A stretch of 7,171 nt of DNA, from assembly GCA_003533545.1 (NCBI GenBank), contig DQEK01000264.1, positions 1-7,171 on the forward strand. The letters are read 5' to 3'. Below are positions 1 to 6,176 of the stretch, piece after piece. Source of the DNA: Acidobacteriota bacterium (lineage in GTDB: Bacteria; Acidobacteriota; Vicinamibacteria; Vicinamibacterales; UBA8438). The notes under the pieces are model-generated. The model searched no databases and was not told where the DNA came from. It saw nothing but the letters and a program-made list of their open reading frames with translations. Both the position numbers and the translations under genes were made by a program. Positions within the stretch are counted from its first letter, which is position 1; each line of letters begins with the position of its first letter.

Positions 1-1494
1 TTCGGGTATGAACGCGGAGAAGTCGTCACCCGAGTGTCGGTTGAGGCAGGCGAACACGACTTTCGCGTGTCGTATCCGCACGTGGCTGACCTCGTCGACC
101 CGCGGGAAAACATGCTGCCGGACGGCCGACGCGTTCTGTACATCGACTATCTCGACATCGTCGGTCCGTTTGAACCGACCCAAGCGCCCCCGGCCAGCTA
201 CGATCACATCTTCATCTGTCGCCACCAGCCGGGAAACCACGACCAGCACTGCGCCGGCGAGATCGTCACCAATTTGGCGCGGAGAGCTTACCGGCGTCCC
301 GTCAGTGCCGACGAGGTGGACCGGTTAACCCAGCTGGTCGCCAGCGCCGAGCAGGCCGGGGACTCATTCGAAGAAGGCATCCGCGTAGCTGTGCAGGCCG
401 TGCTGCTCTCCCCACATTTCCTGTTCCGGATCGAGCATGACCCGGTCCAGTCCGCGGAAGAAGCCCATCGCATCAACGATCACGAACTCGCCTCGCGACT
501 GTCGTATTTCCTGTGGGCGGACATGCCAGATGACGAGCTGTCCCGTCTCGCCGACGCAGGTCAGCTGGGACAGCCGGAGGTGTTCGAGTCCCAAGTGCGG
601 CGCATGCTCGGCGACCCTCGCTCCGTCTCCTTGGTGAACACCTTCGCCGCGCAATGGCTGCAGCTGCGTAACCTGAATCGGGTCAAGCCAGACCCCGTTC
701 GGTTTCCGACGGTGGACGACGAACTGCGCGACGCCATGCGACTCGAGACCGAGTTATTCCTTGAGGCAATCATTCGGGAAGACCGGAGCGTGCTGGAACT
801 GCTTGATGCCCCGTTCACGTACTTGAACGGACCGCTCGCTCATCACTATGGGATCTCGGGTGTATCTGGAGAACAGTTTCAGCGGGTGCAACTCGACAAT
901 AACCAGCGCAGTGGTCTGCTCACGCAGGCCAGCATCCTGACCGTATCGTCCTACCCCACGCGGACCTCGCCGGTCCTCCGCGGTAAATGGGTACTCGACA
1001 ACCTGCTGGGTGCACCCCCGCCGGACCCGCCGGACGGCGTTCCACCGCTCGACGAAGCGGCGGTCGGCAACACCGGATCCTTGCGCACGCAGCTTGAGCA
1101 ACATCGTGCCGACCCGTCCTGTGCAGTCTGTCACGATCAGATCGACCCGCTCGGATTCGGACTGGAACGGTATAACGCGACCGGGGCCTGGAGGACGCAC
1201 GACGGCGAATTCCCGATCGACGATTCCGGGACCCTACCGGACGGAACGACATTTCGGGGCCCGACAGAACTCAAGGCCCTGTTGAGAGCGCAAGGCGACG
1301 CCTTCACCAAGAACCTCGTGGAAAAGCTGCTGACCTACGCACTCGGGCGCGGACTGGAATCCTATGACGCTGGGACCGTGGACAGCATCCGGACCCGAGT
1401 ATCGGCAGACGGCCATCGGTTCTCGGCCCTCGTGCTCGGCGTGGTCGAGAGTGAACCATTTCGCATGCGGCGAGCAGAGGTAACCACACCATGA
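1..1494 (+). CDS. DUF1592-family protein (DUF1595-DUF1592-DUF1588-DUF1585), 5'-truncated
   Basis: The frame is open from base 1 with no start of its own, so the gene begins upstream; 497 codons are visible before TGA. Residues here count from base 1. In order I see a GPFEPT...CRHQPG region (about 55-75), a DUF1595-like stretch with ARRAYRRPVSADEVDRL (about 93-109) and SPHFLFRIE (137-145), a DUF1592 core with ASRLSYFLWADMPDDEL (163-179), a DUF1588 block with TSYPTRTSPV-like sequence (SSYPTRTSPVLRGKWVLDNL, about 316-335), and a DUF1585 tail with KLLTYALGRGLESYD (442-456). A CAVCH motif at 374-378, followed by DPLGFGLERYN, is the CxxCH typical of c-type haem attachment and is conserved in this family. 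Relatives are exported, often carry an N-terminal cytochrome-like domain and have no established function. The missing N-terminus should hold the signal peptide. The stop overlaps the next start as ATGA. Family assignment is firm; biochemical role is unknown. Confidence 0.93.
   Translation, partial: FGYERGEVVTRVSVEAGEHDFRVSYPHVADLVDPRENMLPDGRRVLYIDYLDIVGPFEPTQAPPASYDHIFICRHQPGNHDQHCAGEIVTNLARRAYRRPVSADEVDRLTQLVASAEQAGDSFEEGIRVAVQAVLLSPHFLFRIEHDPVQSAEEAHRINDHELASRLSYFLWADMPDDELSRLADAGQLGQPEVFESQVRRMLGDPRSVSLVNTFAAQWLQLRNLNRVKPDPVRFPTVDDELRDAMRLETELFLEAIIREDRSVLELLDAPFTYLNGPLAHHYGISGVSGEQFQRVQLDNNQRSGLLTQASILTVSSYPTRTSPVLRGKWVLDNLLGAPPPDPPDGVPPLDEAAVGNTGSLRTQLEQHRADPSCAVCHDQIDPLGFGLERYNATGAWRTHDGEFPIDDSGTLPDGTTFRGPTELKALLRAQGDAFTKNLVEKLLTYALGRGLESYDAGTVDSIRTRVSADGHRFSALVLGVVESEPFRMRRAEVTTP
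1476..1493 (+). promoter_or_regulatory. Ribosome binding site and ATGA overlap of the DUF1552 gene
   Basis: AGAGG at 1476-1480 lies inside the end of the upstream gene, 10 nt before the ATG at 1491. That ATG shares its TG with the upstream TGA. This supports the chosen start and points to co-translation of the two genes. Confidence 0.6.
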
Positions 1495-2855
1495 TTTCGT
1501 CTAAACATCTCCCGAGACGCGCCATGTTGAAAGGGCTTGGCGCCACCGTCGCCCTCCCGTTTCTCGATGCGATGGTTCCGGCGTTTGCCCGCGCAGCACA
1601 GGTGCACGCCGCCGCACCCACGCGGATGGCGTTCGTCTACGTGCCAAACGGCATCATCATGGACGAGTGGCGGGTTGCCGGCCTCGACGGCACGTTCCCG
1701 CTGCCGACCGAATTTCCCAGAATTCTGGAGCCGGCCGCCCCGTATCGCGACCAGTTCTCCGTGCTCTCTGGGTTGACGCAAGACGGCGGCCGCGCCCACG
1801 GTGACGGTCCGGGCGACCACGCGCGCGCGGGAGCCAGCTACCTGACTGGTGTGCATCCGAAGGAAACCGCCGGCGCCGACATTCAGGCCGGCATTTCAGT
1901 GGACCAAGTGGCCGCGCAGCAGATCGGCAGCCAGACCCGCCTGGCGTCCCTCGAACTCGGCTGCGAAGAAGGGCTCTATGGGGGCAACTGCGACGGGCGC
2001 TACAGCTGCGCGTACAGCAACACCATCTCGTGGCGTACCCCGTCGGCACCGATGCCTCAAGAGACCAGTCCGCGGGCGGTGTTTGAACGTATGTTTGGCG
2101 CCGACCTCGATCCTGACCCGGTCCGCCGCGCCCGTCGGGCCGCCTACGACCAGAGCGTGCTCGACCTCGTGCTCGAGGAAGCGCGGACACTGCAGGGCGC
2201 ATTGGGGGCCACCGACCGACGCAAACTGGACGAGTATCTGTTCTCGGTGCGAGACATCGAAAAGCGGATCGTCGAGGCCGAGCGGGCGGCCGATGTCGCA
2301 CCGCCGGAACTGGCGCGTCCCAGACCCGGTGTTCCGGAGAGCTTCATTGCACACGCGCGTTTGATGTTCGATTTGATGACGGTCGCCTTCCAGACCGACA
2401 CGACCCGTGTGATCACGTTCATGATCGGACTGGAACTCGGCAACAAGGTCTACCGGGAGGCCGGTATCTCCGAAGCGCACCACGGTTTGACCCATCACCG
2501 CGGGGACGCAGAGAAAATCGAGAAGATCACCCAGATCAACCGGTTCCACGTTGAACAGTTCACGCACCTCCTGAAACGGTTGTCCGCGACCACCGACGGC
2601 GACGGCACCTTGTTGGATCACTCGATGGTGGTGTATGGCGCCGGCATCTCGGACGGGAACCGACACCATCACCACGATCTCCCGACACTGCTCGCGGGGC
2701 GGGCGGGCGGCCGGATCACGCCAGGCCGACACCTCTCCTACGCGCCGGAAACCCCGATGAACAACCTTTTCATGACCATGCTCGACCACGTAGGCGTCCA
2801 GATCGACGCTCTCGGAGACAGTACGGAACGACTCGGCTACCTCAGCGGGGTCTGA
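1491..2855 (+). CDS. DUF1552 (HXXSHH family) protein with Tat signal
   Basis: This 454-aa protein has a normal length for the DUF1552 family. The N-terminus carries a twin-arginine signal, R9-R10-A-M-L-K-G, followed by a hydrophobic stretch and AFARA near residue 35, so export in a folded state is likely. Family landmarks are RMAFVYVPNG (45-54), GDHARAGASYLTGVHP (108-123), ISVDQVAAQQIG (135-146), the signature HGLTHH (331-336; the usual serine is threonine here) and DHSMVVYGAGISDGN followed by four histidines (392-395) and DLPTLLAG. The clustered His and Asp suggest metal binding, as in the distantly similar DUF1501 and alkaline-phosphatase-like folds, but this is inference. The ATG overlaps the upstream TGA by ATGA, and an AGAGG lies 10 nt before it, so translation is probably coupled to the DUF1592-family gene. 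That pairing recurs in Planctomycetota, Acidobacteriota and Myxococcota. Function is not established. Confidence 0.93.
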   Translation: MISSKHLPRRAMLKGLGATVALPFLDAMVPAFARAAQVHAAAPTRMAFVYVPNGIIMDEWRVAGLDGTFPLPTEFPRILEPAAPYRDQFSVLSGLTQDGGRAHGDGPGDHARAGASYLTGVHPKETAGADIQAGISVDQVAAQQIGSQTRLASLELGCEEGLYGGNCDGRYSCAYSNTISWRTPSAPMPQETSPRAVFERMFGADLDPDPVRRARRAAYDQSVLDLVLEEARTLQGALGATDRRKLDEYLFSVRDIEKRIVEAERAADVAPPELARPRPGVPESFIAHARLMFDLMTVAFQTDTTRVITFMIGLELGNKVYREAGISEAHHGLTHHRGDAEKIEKITQINRFHVEQFTHLLKRLSATTDGDGTLLDHSMVVYGAGISDGNRHHHHDLPTLLAGRAGGRITPGRHLSYAPETPMNNLFMTMLDHVGVQIDALGDSTERLGYLSGV

Positions 2856-2856
2856 A

Positions 2857-2888
2857 GGAACGTCCTCCCCGGCGCTATTGGACGTTTC
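2857..2888. terminator. Weak hairpin between convergent genes (possible bidirectional terminator)
   Basis: AACGTCC at 2859-2865 pairs perfectly with GGACGTT at 2880-2886 across a 14-nt loop. A G:T and a G:C pair extend it to 9 bp (2857-2888). It sits just after the DUF1552 stop and past the end of the convergent minus-strand gene, where a shared terminator would be expected. There is no T-tract on either side, so it is not a classic intrinsic terminator. Call rests on position and pairing only. Confidence 0.3.
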
Positions 2889-2913
2889 AGGGATCCACGG
2901 TGCGGGAACACGT

Positions 2914-3393
2914 TTAGATGGGACAAGTGGCGTTCACGGGGATGACGGCTCGCATTTCGACTTCGGCCGGCCCAGCCGCGTCGCCCGATTCGGCAAACGG
3001 ACGCCGCGGAGCTTCCCGCGAACTGTTTACGCCGATCCAGACCCTGGTCCGCCCCCCGATGCTTCCTCCGGGGCCGGGGCGCCTCGGGTCGGGCTCATCG
3101 CTCAGGACGCCGACAAGGTCGACCTCGTGGCCGCTGTATTCACGCAACTCAGCGATGAGTTCGCGGTCGCCGACCACGCGGAATCGGTAACCCACCGTCG
3201 TTGGGACCCCGGGCGCCTGTGGCGCCGGCAGGTCCGTCACGGTCAGCAAGACGCCCTCGACGCAGCCCCGGATGGTAACGATACGCGGATCGTCGCTGCG
3301 GGTGTCGGTGTCGGCTCCGGGCTGTGCGGCGGCTGAGCCGACGGCGGTCGTGAGGAACAACACGCCAAGACGCACAGCTGTAAACATGAGCAC
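2914..3393 (-). CDS. Small secreted protein of unknown function
   Basis: The gene encodes 159 aa from GTG at 3393, or 157 aa from ATG at 3387. The second start gives MFTAVRLGVLFLTTAVGSAAA, a clear signal peptide with probable cleavage before QPG. The mature protein has IVTIRGCVEG...LLTVTD followed by YRFRVVGDRELIAELREYSGHEVDLVGVL. That pattern (a GC-V/L-G opening, a strand with Y-R, then GHEVDLVG) resembles small secreted beta-barrel or OB-like proteins common in Acidobacteriota, but I cannot name the family. A Pro/Gly-rich linker (about 101-114) leads to a tail ending NATCPI. Cys44 and Cys157 (GTG numbering) could form a disulfide. It is last in the minus-strand run, 44 bases after the propeller gene, and converges on the DUF1552 gene. 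No Shine-Dalgarno is visible at either start; see the promoter-like sequence at 3387-3423. The overlapping plus-strand frame lacks any family-like features. Confidence 0.72.
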   Translation of the reverse strand: MLMFTAVRLGVLFLTTAVGSAAAQPGADTDTRSDDPRIVTIRGCVEGVLLTVTDLPAPQAPGVPTTVGYRFRVVGDRELIAELREYSGHEVDLVGVLSDEPDPRRPGPGGSIGGRTRVWIGVNSSREAPRRPFAESGDAAGPAEVEMRAVIPVNATCPI

Positions 3394-3423
3394 ATTCTAA
3401 TCAGACGACAATCGGCGCTGCAA
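3387..3423 (-). promoter_or_regulatory. Candidate promoter giving a leaderless transcript
   Basis: On the minus strand TAGAAT (3399-3394, 5 of 6 to the -10 consensus) lies 18 nt after TTGCAG (3423-3418, only the TTG matching the -35). Transcription starting about 7 nt past the -10 would begin near 3387, exactly at an in-frame ATG that has no ribosome binding site. The -35 is weak, so this is a moderate guess. Confidence 0.35.
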
Positions 3424-3437
3424 CCGTGGCCATCTGA

Positions 3438-4742
3438 TCACTGAGCGCCCAGGTCCAGGGCCACGATCCGCTCGCGGTCGCGCGCGTAAAGCGTCGTCCC
3501 CGCCAGCGTCGGCACGGTCCACGTGCGTGTGCGGAAGAGCGGCGTGGTCGCCAACGTCTCCAGGCCGCTCGGGCTCAGCCGGACAAGCGACAGGTCGCCG
3601 TCCTCCTCCATCAAAATCGCCTTGTCGTCACCGTAGACCATGCTCGCACGGCTAAATCCCCGCTCGCGCCAAGCGGTTTCCCCAGACTCGAGATGGGTTG
3701 CGGTCAGAATCGCCGTCGCACCTTGACCACTGGTCCCATAGACAAAGTCACCGATCTTCAGCACGTTGAGGAACGTGAACCGTAGCCTTGGGTCCTCCCA
3801 CAGTGCCTCCGTGTGAACGATGTCACCGTCTGGCACGAGCCGGATCGCCTGGCTGCCACCAATGTACCCAGACGAAAAAAACAGCACTCCGGTGTCTTCG
3901 TCGTAGAGTGGAACTTGAAAGTTGAAATCGTTCCCCGCGTCGTGTGGATGCGCCCACAGTACCTGCCCATTGTCCGGGTCCATGCCAAAGACACCTTGAC
4001 CGGCGAACACCACCGCGTGCTGACGCCCCGCCACGGAAATCAGGCCGACCGCTGAATGGGACACCAGGAAACTGCCACTCTTCCAGACCACCTCACCGTC
4101 ACTCTGCCGCAGAGCCATCACCGACTGCCCCGGCCCCCCTACCTGCAAGAGGATGGTGTCCTTGTAGGCAATCGGACTCATCCCTGACCCCGGTTTGATC
4201 ATTGAGCGGATCAGCAGCGGCGGAGCCCCAAAGTCGGTAATGAGGTTCTTGGACCAGAGCAACTCACCAGTCTCCGGATTGAACACATGCAGTTCTTTGT
4301 TGCTGCCCATGGTGAATAGACGCCCATCGGCCAGTAGCGGCGTCGCGTGCGGACCCGCTCCCTGCCCGAAATCCTGATTCTTGGAATCGTAGGCGAATTC
4401 CCACTGAGTCTCACCAGTGGCCGCGTCCAGCGCAATGACACTTTCGCGTGGCGTCCATGGCGCACCGCCACCTTCGCCGCGAGACTCCCGATACATGGTG
4501 AACAACCGCCCATCGGCCACCAGAATCGCGGTGTGTCCAGTCCCAAGCGGACGGCTCCAGAGTTCGGTCGGGCCGGCTTCCGGCCAACGCTCAGCGAGTC
4601 CCGTTGATGCAGCCGTAAAATCGCCCCTCGGTCCGCCCCACTGCCGCCAGTCACCCTCCTGTGCCCCAGCGACCGTGGGCGCTCCGATCAACGCCGCCGC
4701 CAGCGTCACCGCGCAAAGTGTTGCTCGCATTTCGTGTCCCAT
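3438..4742 (-). CDS. Exported PQQ-like beta-propeller repeat protein
   Basis: This 434-aa protein begins with a signal peptide (MRATLCAVTLAAALIG..., probable cleavage after AGA, residues 25-27). The mature start WRQWGGPRGDFTAASTGLAERWPEAGP is typical of a large family of periplasmic PQQ-like propellers. Blade motifs of the form ALDaaTGexxW recur: 104-115, 153-163, 209-220, 253-263 and 349-358. A degenerate last blade near VALDLGA closes the ring, consistent with a 7- or 8-bladed propeller related in fold to BamB and quinoprotein dehydrogenases. I see no separate dehydrogenase features, so PQQ binding is doubtful; a binding or scaffold role is the safer reading. Two starts are possible: ATG at 4742 and ATG at 4730. 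The second gives a more compact signal peptide and has a GGGA about 6 nt upstream; neither site is strong. It lies 54 bases after the upstream secreted-protein gene. Confidence 0.9.
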   Translation of the reverse strand: MGHEMRATLCAVTLAAALIGAPTVAGAQEGDWRQWGGPRGDFTAASTGLAERWPEAGPTELWSRPLGTGHTAILVADGRLFTMYRESRGEGGGAPWTPRESVIALDAATGETQWEFAYDSKNQDFGQGAGPHATPLLADGRLFTMGSNKELHVFNPETGELLWSKNLITDFGAPPLLIRSMIKPGSGMSPIAYKDTILLQVGGPGQSVMALRQSDGEVVWKSGSFLVSHSAVGLISVAGRQHAVVFAGQGVFGMDPDNGQVLWAHPHDAGNDFNFQVPLYDEDTGVLFFSSGYIGGSQAIRLVPDGDIVHTEALWEDPRLRFTFLNVLKIGDFVYGTSGQGATAILTATHLESGETAWRERGFSRASMVYGDDKAILMEEDGDLSLVRLSPSGLETLATTPLFRTRTWTVPTLAGTTLYARDRERIVALDLGAQ

Positions 4743-4765
4743 GGTCTCGATCCGTCAGCGTGAGA

Positions 4766-4782
4766 GGGGCGTTCGATGCCCC
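4766..4782 (-). terminator. Short GC hairpin between two minus-strand genes
   Basis: GGGGC (4766-4770) and GCCCC (4778-4782) form a 5-bp all-GC stem with a 7-nt loop. On the minus strand it lies 14 nt after the stop of the 4797-5324 gene and before the propeller gene. Only a short TCTC follows, with no true T-tract. It could attenuate or partly end transcription between the two genes, or be chance in GC-rich DNA. Confidence 0.28.
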
Positions 4783-4796
4783 GTCAATTCAACCCC

Positions 4797-5324
4797 TTAC
4801 CGACTCGCCTGCGGAAAGTCCTTGCAGGGCATCGCCCACTGTTTACAGGGACCCACCGGTGGTTCCATCGTATACACGAGGTGATTGCGCGTCTCGCCGG
4901 TAGACGTCGTCGTAGTGACGTCGATGGTGAGAATCGTTCCGTCGGCACTCAGTGACATGACCTCATGCATCGTCATGTCGCCCTGCATCCCTTCAGCGAC
5001 CAACCGGTCACCTTCCCAACGAGAAGCCGCACGCATCGTCGTATCCCGACCGACCGCAATCGTGAGTTCCTTCCCCGGAGTGAACGACCATGCCTTCATA
5101 CCGTTGGTCTCCGCGCCAATGACCACGGTGTCGTTGGCAGCGTGGGTGATGAAGAGCCGCCCCGTATCGTCGCCACCACGGCCTCCGCTGAACGCCGGCG
5201 CGGTGAACTCGCTGGCGTCAGCGTCAAGCGTCCACATCCCTGAAAAATCAGGGTGCTGGGCAACCGCCGGAGCCGCAAACGAGAAGATCAGCAGGGCGGG
5301 CGCCAACAAGAACATACGATGCAC
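4797..5324 (-). CDS. Secreted protein of unknown function (DFSGxWxLD type)
   Basis: I place the start at GTG 5324 because a strong GGAGG (5334-5330) lies exactly 5 nt upstream. The ATG at 5315 would be 14 nt away and the ATG at 5369 has no such site. The product is 175 aa. Its signal peptide, MHRMFLLAPALLIFSFAAPAVA, probably ends after AVA (20-22). The mature protein opens HPDFSGMWTLDADASEF, a signature of small secreted, probably beta-rich proteins common in Acidobacteriota; a lipocalin-like barrel is a guess. Alternating strands such as NDTVVIGAE, KELTIAVGR, RLVAEGMQGDMTMHEVMSLSADG and TILTIDVTTTTSTGE follow. The C-terminus has two cysteines (160 and 167, GPCKQWAMPC), which may form a disulfide. 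It is the first of three consecutive minus-strand genes for exported proteins and is divergent from the dinB-like gene. I cannot assign a function. Confidence 0.78.
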   Translation of the reverse strand: MHRMFLLAPALLIFSFAAPAVAQHPDFSGMWTLDADASEFTAPAFSGGRGGDDTGRLFITHAANDTVVIGAETNGMKAWSFTPGKELTIAVGRDTTMRAASRWEGDRLVAEGMQGDMTMHEVMSLSADGTILTIDVTTTTSTGETRNHLVYTMEPPVGPCKQWAMPCKDFPQASR

Positions 5325-5334
5325 ATTCACCTCC
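5322..5334 (-). promoter_or_regulatory. Ribosome binding site that sets a GTG start
   Basis: On the minus strand GGAGG (5334-5330), then TGAAT, then GTG (5324-5322). The 5-nt spacing is near ideal and favours GTG over the nearby ATG at 5315, while keeping a basic His-Arg start to the signal peptide. Confidence 0.65.
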
Positions 5335-5424
5335 ACAACACGAATCAGCCTACCAGTGTGCTTGCTCACGCTCGGTTCCGCAAGTCCCTGTCCCCCCTGG
5401 CGTGCTGCAAAGTCGTCTGGGTTC

Positions 5425-5430
5425 TATAAT
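5425..5430 (+). promoter_or_regulatory. Candidate -10 element (TATAAT) upstream of the dinB-like gene
   Basis: A perfect TATAAT stands alone in GC-rich DNA in the 186-base divergent gap. No convincing -35 lies 16-18 nt upstream (GTGCTG at best), and there is no extended-10 TG. Transcription would begin near 5437, giving a leader of about 74 nt before the ATG at 5511. On the other strand the same AT-rich core reads TATAGA, so it might also serve the divergent gene, which is speculative. Confidence 0.4.
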
Positions 5431-5493
5431 TGCTCTGCGGTCACGTTTCGGCTGCTGCGTCCTCATGGGTTCGCCAACGATTATCGGCGTAAT

Positions 5494-5510
5494 AGGAGAA
5501 CAACAATCAG
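5494..5510 (+). promoter_or_regulatory. Ribosome binding site of the dinB-like gene
   Basis: AGGAGA at 5494-5499 lies 11 nt before the ATG at 5511 in an A-rich spacer. This supports that start, which also gives a full-length DinB-type first helix. Confidence 0.6.
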
Positions 5511-5996
5511 ATGCTGACACACGTAATACACGCTTACGACCTCCAACTCACACTCGCCAAGCGACTCGTCGGCGATATCCCCGATGACCAGATGTGCGCC
5601 CAGCCGCATGGACTCGTGAATCATCCCACCTGGAGCCTAGGACATTTGATCATGACGGCGCACAGCGTCGGTAAAGTGATCGGAATCGACACGACCGCGC
5701 CGGAGGGATGGGCCGAGGTGTTCAAGACTGGTGGTACCCCAAGCGATGATGCCACCGGGCAGCCGAGCAAGAGCGAGTTACTCGCCGAGCTCGAACGCGT
5801 GCACGATTGCTGGAAAGCCGCGCTCCCCGGTGTGGATGCGTCCGTGCTCGATGCCGAGCACCCCGACGAAAAGATGCGAGGATACTTTCCAACGGTTGGC
5901 GCGATGGTCGCCTTCATCATGACCTCACACGAGATGGACCATCTGGGACAGATCGCGGCGTGGCGGCGTGCCGCAGGGCTCGGACCCGCCCAGTAG
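5511..5996 (+). CDS. DinB-superfamily (DinB/YfiT-like) protein
   Basis: This 161-aa protein has the usual length of the DinB-like superfamily, a cytoplasmic four-helix bundle that binds a divalent metal through three histidines. Helix 1 is LTHVIHAYDLQLTLAKRLVGDIP (2-24), followed by the QPHGLVNHPTWSLGHLI segment (31-47), which carries H45. Residues 87-104 form another helix, and the last helix, TVGAMVAFIMTSHEMDHLGQIAAWRR (128-153), supplies H140 and H144 in HxxxH. The triad is therefore complete. Members include bacillithiol- and mycothiol-dependent transferases and many damage- or stress-linked proteins of unknown activity; I cannot choose a substrate. There is no signal peptide. It stands alone, divergent from the secreted-protein genes, with a long hairpin starting 25 nt after the stop. 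Despite the name it is unrelated to DNA polymerase IV. Confidence 0.9.
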   Translation: MLTHVIHAYDLQLTLAKRLVGDIPDDQMCAQPHGLVNHPTWSLGHLIMTAHSVGKVIGIDTTAPEGWAEVFKTGGTPSDDATGQPSKSELLAELERVHDCWKAALPGVDASVLDAEHPDEKMRGYFPTVGAMVAFIMTSHEMDHLGQIAAWRRAAGLGPAQ

Positions 5997-6021
5997 GAAT
6001 CCACGGCTCCGGTACTCCGAA

Positions 6022-6064
6022 CGCCCTGGCGAAACTGGTCCGGCCAACCAGTCAGGCCAGGGCG
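6022..6064 (+). terminator. Long two-part hairpin after the dinB-like gene
   Basis: The outer stem is 9 perfect pairs: CGCCCTGGC (6022-6030) with GCCAGGGCG (6056-6064). After a symmetric 3x3 internal loop comes an inner stem of 6 pairs, ACTGGT (6034-6039) with ACCAGT (6047-6052), closed by the 7-nt loop CCGGCCA. It begins 25 nt after the dinB stop, so termination or 3'-end protection is the natural reading. No T-tract follows, so an intrinsic terminator is not proven. Confidence 0.5.
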
Positions 6065-6130
6065 CGACGATCATCGTGGAACCATCACCACAACGCGGCC
6101 GGTGAGGCACGGAGGCCGTAGAGACTCACG

Positions 6131-6169
6131 ATGCGAGACGCCCACGTCGACCCCTGTTCGGTTTCCTGA
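6131..6169 (+). other. Possible 12-codon leader ORF before recQ
   Basis: ATG at 6131 opens a 12-residue frame, MRDAHVDPCSVS, ending in TGA at 6167-6169, 7 nt before the recQ GTG. A GGAGG at 6111-6115 lies 15 nt upstream, longer than ideal. Because the recQ start has no ribosome binding site of its own, re-initiation after this short frame is conceivable. A frame this short can easily occur by chance. Confidence 0.2.
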
Positions 6170-6176
6170 TTCCCCG

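Noticed and set aside
754..1200. Minus-strand open frame of 148 codons inside the DUF1592-family gene
   Set aside because: It is opposite conserved DUF1592/DUF1588 sequence and encodes nothing recognisable.
1896..2789. Minus-strand open frame of 297 codons opposite the DUF1552 gene
   Set aside because: It lies wholly antisense to a gene with clear family motifs; long antisense frames are expected in GC-rich coding DNA, and its product shows no domain or signal.
2878..3336. Plus-strand open frame of 152 codons opposite the small secreted protein gene
   Set aside because: The minus-strand frame has a signal peptide and a recognisable domain-like pattern; the plus-strand product is low-complexity with no ribosome binding site.
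3400..3438. Inverted repeat ATCAGA/TCTGAT around the gap after the propeller gene
   Set aside because: Only 6 bp with a 27-nt loop; this is easily chance and has no terminator features.
4417..4884. Plus-strand open frame of 155 codons spanning the propeller gene start and the following gap
   Set aside because: It is antisense to a confident gene and its signal peptide, and its product is Arg/Pro/Ser-rich as is usual for shadow frames.
6102..6176. Upstream GTG at 6102 as the recQ start
   Set aside because: It is in frame, but adds 25 Arg/Pro/Ser-rich residues unlike RecQ N-termini and has no ribosome binding site.
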